This document shows positions 1 through 8,112 of a stretch of DNA of 26,859 nucleotides, in pieces (position 1 is the first letter of the stretch; every line of letters begins with the position of its first letter). The DNA is taken from NCBI GenBank assembly GCA_937906495.1, contig CALCVT010000108.1, positions 1 to 26,859 on the forward strand. The letters run 5' to 3'. Below the pieces are notes generated by a model that ran no database searches, was not told the origin of the DNA, and was given only the letters and a program-made list of their open reading frames with translations. A program made the translations under genes and the position numbers. Source of the stretch: an uncultured Prevotella sp. GTDB taxonomy: Bacteria; Bacteroidota; Bacteroidia; Bacteroidales; Bacteroidaceae.

Positions 1-132
1 GCTTGTCAATGTATAAAATCACTCAGAATAGCCAGTTATACATGTTTACCGGACAACAATAACAAATTATAAGCATCGAATAACTACAGATTAACGAATG
101 ATACTAACATAAAATACATATAAACGAAACAA

Positions 133-159
133 CCCGGCTCTTTGATATTAAAGACCGGG
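133..159 (-). terminator. probable intrinsic terminator downstream of the GH109 gene
   Basis: An inverted repeat, CCCGG-C-TCTTT with AAAGA-CCGGG and a 6-base loop, lies about 80 bases past the stop of the minus-strand GH109 gene. On the minus strand the stem is followed by GTTGTTTCGTTT, a T-rich but interrupted tract, so it is a moderate rather than strong terminator. The rest of positions 1-237 shows no gene. Confidence 0.5.
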
Positions 160-237
160 CTGTAAATAGAAAGTATAATACCTGTTTAGTGGTAAACAAC
201 GCAACAAACAGATTTTATTGCATACTAAGAAGAACGC

Positions 238-1896
238 CTAACGCCTGAGTAAACGTTTTTGAATGTAATCTTGCGCTCTATCTGCAGCTTTTTTATATAT
301 CTTTTTGAAACGGGCAGATTCTGTAGGAGTTTTAGCCTGCAGAACTTGCTGATAGAGTGCCCATAAATTGTATTTTGCTGTTGCCTCTTTCTGAAGTGTA
401 GTAAAGTGTTGCGATGCTACATCAACTTTACGTTCGTCTGAAGGCGTTGCATAGGCGTGTTGATAACCCTGTTGTTTATTCCATAAACCACGCGTAAAGT
501 CAGGAATTGCAACAGCTGCTGAATTATTATCCATGGAGAGCGCACCAAGTTCTGCTAAAGAACACCACTCAGCAAGATCATATACATCCATATCGAGGGG
601 CAGTCCATGCTGCAGACAATAGACCAAGCGACTGTCCATAATAAAATCCATACCTCCATGTCCGCCAACTTCTTTAGCAGTTTTGCCGTATTTCTTAAGA
701 ATAGGATGCTGATATTTAGCTTCAAGCGCCTCTTTTTCGATAGCTGGCATATATCCATGAGCACTCAGATTGTCGACTTTAGGCTTGTGACCATTAGCTT
801 CGAGTTGTTTGGAATCAACGGCATAGCCTTCGACCGGATATTTATTGGCAAAACCTTTTGTACCTGTAAGCTGATAAAGGCGGTTATAGGGTTGCGGAGT
901 CATAACATTATGTTGTATCTCAATGACTTTACCATGGGCTGTACGTATGAGCGTAGTGGTATGGTCGCCATTGCGAAAATTAGTGCATGGCTTTCCGGTT
1001 TGTTTCTCAACATAGGCTTTGCCATTGAAACTCTTAGTGTCCATGGCCACAAGAGTTTGCATGCGGTCGCCACGGTGAATATTGAGAGCTTGAGCTACTG
1101 GCCCCAAACCATGTGTAGCATAAATATCTCCTCTGTTTTCAAGATTATACTTCATACGCCAGCCTAATTTTGATGGGTCATCTCCATCGGGATTCTTCCA
1201 ATAATAATCCCAAAACTCATCTAAATTGTGGATATAAGCCCCTTGCGCACGAATAATCTCGCCAAAAACACCTTGCTGCGCCATATGGAGGGTGTTCATT
1301 TCGAACCAGTCATAACAACAATTTTCTAGTATCATACAGTGCTTGCGCATTTGCTCCGATAAATTGATCAACTGCCAGCATTCATCTAAATTCATAGCAG
1401 AAGGTACTTCGATAGCAGCGTGTTTTCCGCTTAAGAGCGCAGACTTGGCTACTGAAAAATGGTGATTCCAATCAGTTGCAATATAAACTAAATCAATATC
1501 ATTACGCTTACAGAGTTGCTCATAGCCATACTCGCCCGAATAAATGGCTGCCGGGGGTAATCCGGCCTGCTTAAGAAAACGCTGGCACTCGTCGGCTCGC
1601 TGTTGTTCATAGTCGCACAGCGCTACTATGGCCACGCCTGGTATATAGCAAAAACGCTCTACAGCACTTGGACCACGCATGCCCAATCCTACAAATGCAA
1701 CCCTAAGATTTTGAATTTTGGGAGTTGCAAGATTTAATACATGTTGCTGCCCGGAAGGGCGCTTAGGTGTGTCGATTACAATTGTTCCTTTATCCCAATG
1801 CCATCGGGTTGTTGCTGATATCGACTGGGCTTGTAATGTTACAAAATTCAGTAATGCGAACGCCAACAATACAAAGGCTTTAAAATAGTTGTGCAT
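238..1896 (-). CDS. secreted Gfo/Idh/MocA-fold glycosidase, GH109 family (alpha-N-acetylgalactosaminidase-like)
   Basis: GH109 enzymes release terminal GalNAc (for example from blood-group A or mucin glycans) by an NAD-dependent redox mechanism. In the 552-residue protein a signal peptide (residues 1-24, ending LQAQ) is followed by a Rossmann domain with the dinucleotide loop GLGMRG at 70-75 and VALCD at 91-95. EVPS follows at 163-166, then the catalytic-type segment GDIYATHGLGP, with Tyr259 and His262 spaced as in characterised GH109 members. I chose the Met at 1896 because the longer frame (to 1974) adds 26 residues that run through the terminator of the upstream gene, and the signal peptide starts here. 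No canonical promoter is seen just upstream. No TonB-dependent receptor or other glycosidase adjoins it. It could be a Gfo/Idh/MocA oxidoreductase of other specificity, but the HGLGP region favours GH109. Confidence 0.85.
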   Translation of the reverse strand: MHNYFKAFVLLAFALLNFVTLQAQSISATTRWHWDKGTIVIDTPKRPSGQQHVLNLATPKIQNLRVAFVGLGMRGPSAVERFCYIPGVAIVALCDYEQQRADECQRFLKQAGLPPAAIYSGEYGYEQLCKRNDIDLVYIATDWNHHFSVAKSALLSGKHAAIEVPSAMNLDECWQLINLSEQMRKHCMILENCCYDWFEMNTLHMAQQGVFGEIIRAQGAYIHNLDEFWDYYWKNPDGDDPSKLGWRMKYNLENRGDIYATHGLGPVAQALNIHRGDRMQTLVAMDTKSFNGKAYVEKQTGKPCTNFRNGDHTTTLIRTAHGKVIEIQHNVMTPQPYNRLYQLTGTKGFANKYPVEGYAVDSKQLEANGHKPKVDNLSAHGYMPAIEKEALEAKYQHPILKKYGKTAKEVGGHGGMDFIMDSRLVYCLQHGLPLDMDVYDLAEWCSLAELGALSMDNNSAAVAIPDFTRGLWNKQQGYQHAYATPSDERKVDVASQHFTTLQKEATAKYNLWALYQQVLQAKTPTESARFKKIYKKAADRAQDYIQKRLLRR

Positions 1897-1948
1897 AAAT
1901 AGTAGATTTAAAAGGATAGAATGAAGGGCAAGGGAAAAATAGTACAAT

Positions 1949-1981
1949 AAAAGGCGCACTATATAAAATAGCACGCCTTTT
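1949..1981 (-). terminator. intrinsic terminator after the TPR gene
   Basis: A 14-bp stem (two G-U wobbles) with a 5-base loop: AAAAGGCG...CGCCTTTT at the outer end, read on the minus strand and followed by ATTG. It sits 52 bases past the TPR stop codon and separates that gene from the GH109 gene. The A/T ends also make it usable in the opposite direction. Confidence 0.75.
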
Positions 1982-2032
1982 ACTGATGATTTTATTTATC
2001 GGTTTTACCGAATGCTTAAGATTATTGATGGT

Positions 2033-3550
2033 TTACTTACCCATTTCTTTGAGCAAGTTATCGAAGTTCTTAGCCTGAGCATTCTCAGGATCGGCCTTCA
2101 ACATCACATCTACGTAGGTACGGCAACCTGCAAAGTCTTCCTTCTGGGCATAGTAGAATGCCAAATACTGAGCAGCCAAAAGACGGAAAGGATTAGCATC
2201 AGCAACATCCTCGGGAGTAGACTTTCCATCTCCCTCGGCTGGCATCATACCAAGAGCCTTTTCGTAAAGAGCCTTAGGCTCTTCCTCAGGCTTAGAAGCA
2301 TCGGTGATATGAAGAGCTGCTTGCTGCATGACAGCCTTATAATAGCCGGGCTCTTTCTCAAGCACCTTGTTGAAAGCAGCATCACCGGCAGCTATATACT
2401 CAGCCTTCTTTGCAGGATCCTCGGTCATGCGAGTTGCCTTTAGGTATTCAAGACCCAAGCCGAAGTAGTCGGAAACATCAACCTTATCGCCCTTCTTCTC
2501 AAGGTATTTTTGATAAGTAGCGATAGCCTTATCAGCTTCCTTGTTACGGCTGTAGAGTTTGGCAAGTTCCTTATAGTTATTGAGTTTATCTGCATCTTTT
2601 TCAAGGGCTTTCTCATAAGCTGCTACTGCTGCAGGAATATCATCTTTTTCCTTTGCCAAAGCTGCAGCATACTCGTAGTCGAGCGAGATGTAGATGCTAT
2701 CGTGATACTCAGGATCGTTGAGATAGGCAGATGCCTCTTCAGCAGTTTTAATAGCTCCGTCCAAATCGATTGATTCACCTATTTTATTGACCTTTGCAAA
2801 GAAGTCCATACGACGAATTACCATGTCCTTGGGAGCAATGGGGAGCAACTCGGTAGTGACTTCGATGATACGGTTGAAGTCTGCTTGCGAATAGAGCGAC
2901 TGGAGGAAGTTCTCGCAAGAACGGATATCAAGTTTATCATCTTTGGGTGCCTGCTTGTAGTAGTTCTCATAATTGAGTACGGCATCCTTATACTTATCAA
3001 GTTTATAGTAGATGTCACCAAGTTCTTTGTCGGCTTCCTTATAGCTGGGATCGATTTCCTTAATCTTATTCAAAGCATCGATAGCTACGTGAGGGTTCAC
3101 ATTCTTATATACAAAGGCATTACGCTTGAGCGCAGCTACATTATTGGGGTCAATTGTCAAAACTTCATCGAACTTCTGACCGGCATCGCCCCAACGCTGC
3201 GCCTTCATAAACACTTCGCCCGAGAACATGAGACCGGGAATATAAGTGGGATCTAAATCGTAAACTGCCTTGGCGCACTGACTTGCAGCGGGATAATTAT
3301 CCTTATCAAGGAAGTAGGTACCTACAGCTACGAGATCTTCCTTATTCTTACGAATCTTCTTTGACAATTGCATAAACACCTTGTTAGCCTTGTCAGGATC
3401 CTCTAAGTTAAGGTTTACAACCTGATCGGCCATTGTTTGCCACTCAGGATTCAAAGGAGGGCAATCGTATGATCTCTGAGCTTGTGCACCACTCACGCCC
3501 AAAGCAAGAAGGGCGGACATCGCTACAACGCGAAAAAAGTTCTTCTTCAT
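2033..3550 (-). CDS. periplasmic tetratricopeptide-repeat protein
   Basis: The 505-residue protein starts with a signal peptide (MKKNFFRVV...GAQAQ, about residues 1-25). Nearly all the remainder is helical TPR repeats, seen as recurring patterns such as DxxAVxxYExYxKxxP, AVAAYEKALEKDADKLNNYK and KAIATYQKYLEKKGD. TPR arrays are protein-binding scaffolds; no catalytic domain is visible. The start at 3550 is preferred over an in-frame Met at 3622, because the -7 box at 3631-3638 puts transcription start at about 3624, so the longer form would have no leader, and only the shorter form has a signal peptide. It lies after a PstS-like gene and the exb-tonB cluster, an arrangement I recall as recurrent in Bacteroidales, which suggests a role in the TonB-powered envelope. 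That role is inference. Confidence 0.9.
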   Translation of the reverse strand: MKKNFFRVVAMSALLALGVSGAQAQRSYDCPPLNPEWQTMADQVVNLNLEDPDKANKVFMQLSKKIRKNKEDLVAVGTYFLDKDNYPAASQCAKAVYDLDPTYIPGLMFSGEVFMKAQRWGDAGQKFDEVLTIDPNNVAALKRNAFVYKNVNPHVAIDALNKIKEIDPSYKEADKELGDIYYKLDKYKDAVLNYENYYKQAPKDDKLDIRSCENFLQSLYSQADFNRIIEVTTELLPIAPKDMVIRRMDFFAKVNKIGESIDLDGAIKTAEEASAYLNDPEYHDSIYISLDYEYAAALAKEKDDIPAAVAAYEKALEKDADKLNNYKELAKLYSRNKEADKAIATYQKYLEKKGDKVDVSDYFGLGLEYLKATRMTEDPAKKAEYIAAGDAAFNKVLEKEPGYYKAVMQQAALHITDASKPEEEPKALYEKALGMMPAEGDGKSTPEDVADANPFRLLAAQYLAFYYAQKEDFAGCRTYVDVMLKADPENAQAKNFDNLLKEMGK

Positions 3551-3630
3551 ATTGTCGGTTTTGTTGTGTTCCTGTTTGAATTTTCCCTTACACACGATGC
3601 AATTAGTACTTTCTAACTGCAAACTGTTTG

Positions 3631-3658
3631 CAAATATACTAATTTATCGAGACTCAAA
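3631..3658 (-). promoter_or_regulatory. Bacteroidetes-type promoter of the TPR gene
   Basis: On the minus strand TTTG (3658-3655), a 16-base spacer, then TATATTTG (3638-3631), matching the TAnnTTTG -7 box. The predicted leader to the start at 3550 is about 75 bases. Spacing is shorter than the 19 bases seen upstream of position 11024, so the -33 assignment is tentative. Confidence 0.6.
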
Positions 3659-3763
3659 GCAAGCATAATTGCATTTTCTTTTTATAATAACTGCCAAACT
3701 GCGCACTTTTGAGAGATATGTAACCAAAAACCATTTAAGTTGATAGCATATTTGCGATTTACG

Positions 3764-4714
3764 CTAATTTACATTTACATCCTTTACTTGTACAGGGGTA
3801 ATAGGTAATAACTGAGAGCTGTTGCAAATAATTGTCTGCCCCTTCTGTCCCTTAACAAAGTAATAGAACTTTTTGACAAAAGACTTACTGCGGGGATCAG
3901 TATGAATAATATACACGGATCGCAATAAAGGATAATCGCCAGTAGCTATGTAATATTGGTATGGACGAACATATTTAGATACGCCATCGTCAGCTTTTGC
4001 AACACGCATCACATTGACATCTAGCTTTGAAAAGTCTGATAGTGGACTCGCTGAATTACCTTTGAGCCAATTAGTTCCGACTACTCCTATGATAGTTGGG
4101 TCTGCCTTGACCATCTCAATTACGGACTGATTGGTTTTACCTTCTGAGGCATAAACATTACCCTTTAAATCTGCTCCATTACAGAGGGAATCTTTCATAA
4201 ACCGCACGGTACTTGAACCGGAATGATCAAACACTAACTTTAATTCGCCCTTACGGGAATGATGTTTAAGTTGTTCCCATCGGGTAATCCTACCTGAAAC
4301 AATGCCTTTTATTTCGGACAAGGTAATCAGTGAATCAGTGTTTTGCTTATTTACAATGAGGGCAATTGCATCAGAAGCTATTAATGCCTGGTTGATACCC
4401 AGTGTTCTTCCTTTGACAATGGTTTGCTCACGCTCATTGAGTTTACGGGTTGCAATACAGCAACGCAAACTGTCGTTAACAAGCAGACGGATTACTGAGT
4501 CTTCACTAGCATATACTGCATGTACTTCAGACTCTGGATTAGCCATTGCAAAAGTCTCTGCAATATCACTCATAATTGGCTTAAAGGTCTCGTCTATAGC
4601 TACATTAACATCATCCTCAGCTAACCAGTTTGAATTAGGCTTAGGATTGCCACACGAAAAAAAGAGTTGGCTGCAAAGCAATACTGCAGCAAATGATAGG
4701 ATAGTTCGCTTCAT
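3764..4714 (-). CDS. PstS-like phosphate/anion-binding lipoprotein
   Basis: The protein has 316 residues. Residues 1-20 are a lipoprotein signal with lipobox FFSC (Cys20), so it is probably membrane-anchored in the periplasm. The body is a periplasmic-binding-protein fold of the PstS type: an N-terminal FKPIMSDIAETF segment, SEIKGIVSGRITRWEQL (the typical PBP hinge region) and a DHSGSSTVRFMKD motif resembling the phosphate loop. PstS family proteins feed PstCAB importers, but no permease or ATPase gene is next to it. It has its own promoter-like -7 box upstream and follows the exbB-exbD-exbD-tonB terminator, so it is probably transcribed separately. A solute-binding role outside Pst transport is possible; ligand identity is inference. 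Confidence 0.85.
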   Translation of the reverse strand: MKRTILSFAAVLLCSQLFFSCGNPKPNSNWLAEDDVNVAIDETFKPIMSDIAETFAMANPESEVHAVYASEDSVIRLLVNDSLRCCIATRKLNEREQTIVKGRTLGINQALIASDAIALIVNKQNTDSLITLSEIKGIVSGRITRWEQLKHHSRKGELKLVFDHSGSSTVRFMKDSLCNGADLKGNVYASEGKTNQSVIEMVKADPTIIGVVGTNWLKGNSASPLSDFSKLDVNVMRVAKADDGVSKYVRPYQYYIATGDYPLLRSVYIIHTDPRSKSFVKKFYYFVKGQKGQTIICNSSQLLPITPVQVKDVNVN

Positions 4715-4742
4715 CGATACTTAATTTCTTGGTTGTTCGTAG

Positions 4743-4750
4743 CAAAGGTA
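4743..4750 (-). promoter_or_regulatory. -7 promoter box of the PstS-like gene
   Basis: Minus-strand TACCTTTG fits TAnnTTTG and would give a leader of about 22 bases before the ATG at 4714. No good -33 TTTG is visible at the expected distance. Confidence 0.55.
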
Positions 4751-4798
4751 TAAAATTTAGAAGAATGTAAGATACAACAAGAGTAAAAAGACTGAAAA

Positions 4799-4830
4799 CG
4801 GGCAATAAAAGCCGAAACTTTTACTGCCCG
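4799..4830 (-). terminator. intrinsic terminator of the exbB-exbD-exbD-tonB operon
   Basis: Inverted repeat CGGGCA-A-TAAAAG / CTTTTA-C-TGCCCG with a 6-base loop and one mismatch, 30 bases beyond the tonB stop. On the minus strand it is followed by TTTTCAGT. It separates tonB from the PstS-like gene. Confidence 0.8.
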
Positions 4831-4859
4831 AAACTTATGAGATAGATAAATGTATCAAA

Positions 4860-5717
4860 TTACTGGATACGGAAGCGGATAGGAAGACGGAACCAAACAG
4901 GTACAGGGTGACCCTGTTGCTTGGCTGGCACAAAACGCGGGAGTTTACGAACAACAGCAGCTGCTGCTTGGTCACACTCCTTTGTCAGGGACTTTTCTAC
5001 CTTAACTACGCTTACCGAACCATCAACGTCAACCTTGAATCGAAGAACTACAGTACCCTGAATTTCTTGTTCCTGCGCAATTGCAGGATAAACAAGGTTT
5101 TTGCCGATAAATGCGAGAAGCGCAGCCTCACCACCGGGGAAGGTAGCAGGAACTTCTACAATTGCATTATCAACTACTTCAGGTTCCTTGGGAGGAGCAG
5201 AAGTTGCACCTGCCTCCTGGTTATCCTTCAAGTCATCAATGTTGATACCGGTTCCACCGGTTTCGTTAACGAAGTCTTGCGAAGCAATTGCAAACTTACT
5301 TTTAGTCAACTCATCCTGGGTTTTAAGTTCCTTGGTATGGTCAACCTTATCGTCGTCTACAATCTTGGGAACAGTAAACTGAATAGAAGACTTAACTGCC
5401 ACCTTAGGCTCAGGCTTCTCATATTCAAGTTCAGGTTCCTTTTTCTTTACTTCTTCCTTCGGCTCTTCCTTCTTTAATTCTGAGAGCTCAGTAATTTGCT
5501 CGGCATCGAGATCCTTATTCTTCTTAATCGCAGCTTCAACTGCTGATTTGGCGAACAAGAATGCAACGATGGCTACAATCATAATCAGCACGATAATAAT
5601 CGCACGGAGCTGGAACTTACCTTTATTCGCGCGGTGACGATAAGCTCCGTACTCTTTATTACGTCCTTCGAAAACCAATTCACACCAATCGCGTGACGCT
5701 AAATCTACTTTAGACAT
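4860..5717 (-). CDS. tonB: energy transducer TonB
   Basis: TonB carries proton-motive energy from the ExbB/ExbD inner-membrane motor to outer-membrane TonB-dependent receptors. The 285-residue protein has the Bacteroidetes layout: a cytoplasmic N-terminus (RDWCELVFEGRNKEYGAY), one membrane helix at about residues 38-56, then a Lys/Glu/Pro-rich periplasmic stretch (EEPKEEVKKKEPELEYEKPEP). The C-terminal TonB domain spans about 190-285, with ATFPGGEAALLAFI, a VVLRFKVDVDGSV strand and a final PVWFRLPIRFRI strand. It is the last gene of a four-gene unit, 26 bases after the second exbD, and a terminator follows. No TonB-dependent receptor is in the window, so this is likely a general-purpose TonB system. 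Assignment is firm. Confidence 0.95.
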   Translation of the reverse strand: MSKVDLASRDWCELVFEGRNKEYGAYRHRANKGKFQLRAIIIVLIMIVAIVAFLFAKSAVEAAIKKNKDLDAEQITELSELKKEEPKEEVKKKEPELEYEKPEPKVAVKSSIQFTVPKIVDDDKVDHTKELKTQDELTKSKFAIASQDFVNETGGTGINIDDLKDNQEAGATSAPPKEPEVVDNAIVEVPATFPGGEAALLAFIGKNLVYPAIAQEQEIQGTVVLRFKVDVDGSVSVVKVEKSLTKECDQAAAAVVRKLPRFVPAKQQGHPVPVWFRLPIRFRIQ

Positions 5718-5743
5718 ATTGAGTTATACTTCACTTATTGTTA

Positions 5744-6388
5744 TTACTGCGCAGTTCCGTTGTTCAAGGCTTCAATTTTAGCCTTGTCACCGTCTACGAA
5801 TTTATCGATCACATAACGTCCAATGCTGCAAATCTGCATTTCATCGAGAACTTGGATGAGGTTATTATAAGTAGCCTTATCAGAAGCTTTTATGATAACG
5901 CTAGGCGTATAATCAGCATTCTTGATTTTATTAAGGCGTTCCTTATATTCAGCCTTTACCTTTTGTTCCTCTTGAACATTAGATGTTTTCTTTGTGGCGA
6001 ACTCTGCTTTGAGCTTGTCTACCTCTTCAATTGCCTTGGGGTTTGCTTCGAGCAAAACCTTGCGAAGGCCATCCTTACCATAGGTTGTTTTATAGAGTTT
6101 ACCCTCGTCTGCGATATCGCTACCGCCAGAAGGCTTACCCTTGAAGTAGTAGAGCGTGTTATTCTCATCAATGAGGATTGTGATTGCCTTAGAGGCTGCT
6201 ACCTGGCTTCTCTGCTCGTCCTTCAAATCTTCCTTATCCGAAGGCATGCTAATTTGCATAGTCTGCGGTTTCAGAAGTGTCGTACAAAGCATGAAGAATG
6301 TCACAAGCAACATAATCATGTCCACCATCGGCGTGAAGTCCACGCGTGAGTTCATCTTCTTTTGTTTACTTCCACCTTTCTTTGCCAT
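5744..6388 (-). CDS. exbD: ExbD-family biopolymer transporter (second copy)
   Basis: ExbD is the single-pass partner of ExbB in the TonB motor. The N-terminus is a Lys-rich cytoplasmic tail, followed by RVDFTPMVDMIMLLVTFFML, a membrane helix carrying the conserved proton-path Asp (PMVD). The rest is a periplasmic domain of about 170 residues, with DYTPSVIIKASDKATYNNLIQVLDEM resembling the ExbD C-terminal fold. The start at 6388 (MAKKGGSKQKKMNSR) is chosen as the usual family N-terminus; an in-frame ATG three codons upstream (6397) cannot be excluded. It follows the other exbD by only a few bases. A long charged insert (about residues 105-145, rich in Lys/Glu) is larger than in E. coli ExbD. 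Confidence 0.92.
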   Translation of the reverse strand: MAKKGGSKQKKMNSRVDFTPMVDMIMLLVTFFMLCTTLLKPQTMQISMPSDKEDLKDEQRSQVAASKAITILIDENNTLYYFKGKPSGGSDIADEGKLYKTTYGKDGLRKVLLEANPKAIEEVDKLKAEFATKKTSNVQEEQKVKAEYKERLNKIKNADYTPSVIIKASDKATYNNLIQVLDEMQICSIGRYVIDKFVDGDKAKIEALNNGTAQ

Positions 6389-6399
6389 AACATTCAAAT

Positions 6400-7008
6400 T
6401 TACTCATCTGCACCTTTAAGAGAAGTAATGAGGTTATAACGGTTCTCATCAATCTCACGCAGTGAATCCATAACTCTTTTAATTACGGCGTAGGAAGTCG
6501 ACTTGTCAGCTTTGATAGCAATTCCCATACCTTCGCCACACGCTTCACGTGCTGTACTTACCCAAGTCTTCAACTCGTTGTTCACGCTGTCGCAAGGAAT
6601 TCCAGCCTCTTTGCTCTTTGTAAGAATTTCATTCTTAGAATCAGAAGCCAACCATGACTTCATGGTGTTGAGCGGGGTTCCGAAGGTAGGAGCTTCGGCG
6701 AAGGCCTGCATCTCCTTAGCATTCAGACTCAATTTACCAGCATCTTGCATCGCTGTTGCGAGTCGACGAAGATTGTCGGGAGAGTCCATGGTCATGAACA
6801 CCTTGCCATTCTTCTCTACGAAGATAGTAAGCAAGTTATTTGCGGGAATCTTAATTTCCGAGACCGAGCCAGGAGTAATAACCTTAATAGGTTCTTCCTT
6901 GACAAAAGTAGCAGTCAGCATAAAGAAGGTAAGCAGCAGGACCATGACATCGCTCATAGGCGTCATATCTATGAACGTATCTTGTTTTTTTACTTTAAAA
7001 CGTCCCAT
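6400..7008 (-). CDS. exbD: ExbD-family biopolymer transporter (first copy)
   Basis: The 202-residue protein begins MGRFKVKKQDTFIDMTPMSD and continues into a membrane helix VMVLLLTFFMLTATF, with the conserved Asp in PMSD. A periplasmic domain of about 155 residues ends with GIAIKADKSTSYAVIKRVMDSLRE, the ExbD C-terminal pattern. Two different ExbD proteins between exbB and tonB are usual in Bacteroidetes, where they may form a hetero-dimer within the ExbB pentamer (inference). It is 25 bases after exbB and just ahead of the second exbD. Identity with the neighbouring copy is low outside the helix, so this is an old duplication, not a recent one. Confidence 0.92.
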   Translation of the reverse strand: MGRFKVKKQDTFIDMTPMSDVMVLLLTFFMLTATFVKEEPIKVITPGSVSEIKIPANNLLTIFVEKNGKVFMTMDSPDNLRRLATAMQDAGKLSLNAKEMQAFAEAPTFGTPLNTMKSWLASDSKNEILTKSKEAGIPCDSVNNELKTWVSTAREACGEGMGIAIKADKSTSYAVIKRVMDSLREIDENRYNLITSLKGADE

Positions 7009-7033
7009 GTCTTAAATACCTTATTTTATGCGA

Positions 7034-7906
7034 TTAGTGAGTTGCAGAGAAAGTTTCTACGATAGTGAAGCCTACTTCGTCGAGAGAGAAGGTCAAACGG
7101 TCAATCTTGTTAGTGTAGTAGTTGTAAGAGATTACAGCGAGGGCACCAGTTGCAATACCTGAAGCTGTATTTACAAGTGCCTCAGAAATACCGGTTGAAA
7201 GAGCTGCAGAGTCTGCACCACCATCACCGCTTGCCATAGCTGAGAACGACTTAATCATACCCAACACTGTACCAAACAAACCTGCAAGAGTACCAAGCGT
7301 TACAATAGTACCGATGATAGGAAGGTTTTCCTGCATCATAGGCATTTCAAGAGCGGTAGCCTCTTCAAGTTCCTTCTGGATAGAAAGAATCTTCTGCTCT
7401 TTGGTAAGAGTTGTATTCTCTTCCATTTCTTTGTACTTGCGAAGCGTAGCACCTACTACATTAGCAACAGAACCGCGCTGCTTGTCGCAAATCTGCTGAG
7501 CTTTAGCCATATCGTTCTGCTTGAGAGCAACCTTGATATCAGAAACGAACTTAGTGAGGCTGGTACGACCGTAAGCATTACGGATAGCGAAGAAGCGCTC
7601 GATAGAAAGAGCAACAACAGTAATCAAAAGAGTCCAGATAATAGGCACAACGAAACCACCTTTGTATACGGTACCCATCAAGTTATCGGGCTCAAGCGAA
7701 ATCTCATCGGGAGTCAAGAAAGAGAAAGCATAGCCGGTCTCTACACCACCCTTAAAGTTCGAAATCTCACCGAAACCGAAAAGGAAGATGCATACTGCGA
7801 TGATAGCGCAGGCAATAATAACAGAAATACCAGACTTGATGCCGGTGAAACCCTTAGATTGTTTCGTGGGCGCACCCTTAGGTGCAGTAGCATTTGTAGT
7901 TGCCAT
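7034..7906 (-). CDS. exbB: MotA/TolQ/ExbB proton-channel protein
   Basis: ExbB forms the pentameric inner-membrane channel that powers TonB. The 290-residue protein has four apparent membrane segments: about 27-46 (VIIACAIIAVCIFLFGF), 77-100 (GGFVVPIIWTLLITVVALSIERFF), 195-220 (LPIIGTIVTLGTLAGLFGTVLGMI) and 240-262 (EALVNTASGIATGALAVISYNYY). The last two carry the small and Thr/Ser-rich motifs typical of the TolQ/ExbB family. An extra N-terminal helix compared with E. coli ExbB is common in this phylum. It is the first gene of exbB-exbD-exbD-tonB and is preceded by an unusually long leader of about 190 bases with inverted repeats. Confidence 0.93.
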   Translation of the reverse strand: MATTNATAPKGAPTKQSKGFTGIKSGISVIIACAIIAVCIFLFGFGEISNFKGGVETGYAFSFLTPDEISLEPDNLMGTVYKGGFVVPIIWTLLITVVALSIERFFAIRNAYGRTSLTKFVSDIKVALKQNDMAKAQQICDKQRGSVANVVGATLRKYKEMEENTTLTKEQKILSIQKELEEATALEMPMMQENLPIIGTIVTLGTLAGLFGTVLGMIKSFSAMASGDGGADSAALSTGISEALVNTASGIATGALAVISYNYYTNKIDRLTFSLDEVGFTIVETFSATH

Positions 7907-7978
7907 TGTTGTAAAGATTAATTGGTTGTAGAAAAATTAGTTATTGGTTCATTTTCATTGATAACCCTTCTATCATAA

Positions 7979-8080
7979 CTATAGAGGGCCGACCATTTCT
8001 GTGGATGTTTTCAGGTGCATGATTATTACATAATGCATAGTTTGCTTTTCCACCACACGGCTGTATGGTCGCTCGGGCAT
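7979..8080 (-). other. structured exbB leader with possible 33-codon ORF
   Basis: Between the promoter box at 8105-8112 and the exbB start lies a leader with nested inverted repeats. CGACCAT pairs with ATGGTCG about 70 bases apart, TGTGGA with TCCACC(ACA) inside that, and TGCAT with ATGCA innermost. The same stretch reads, on the minus strand from ATG at 8080 to TAG at 7979, as 33 codons without a stop (begins MPERPYSRVVEKQ). No strong ribosome-binding site is visible. It may be a cis-regulatory RNA, a leader peptide, or chance; both readings are unproven. Confidence 0.3.
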
Positions 8081-8104
8081 TTTTTAATACTTATAGTTTC
8101 TCGG

Positions 8105-8112
8105 CAAAGTTA
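8105..8112 (-). promoter_or_regulatory. -7 promoter box of the exbB operon
   Basis: Minus-strand TAACTTTG matches TAnnTTTG and is the best candidate in the upstream gap; it predicts a leader of about 190 bases. A plus-strand match, TATTTTTG, sits immediately next to it at 8114-8121. No convincing -33 element is seen for either. Confidence 0.45.

Noticed and set aside
607..1167. A long 186-codon plus-strand frame opposite the GH109 gene
   Set aside because: It is a shadow of the real gene: no recognisable domain, while the minus strand holds a complete family match.
3551..3622. N-terminal extension of the TPR protein (24 residues)
   Set aside because: It would start at the predicted transcription start and would bury the signal peptide inside the protein.
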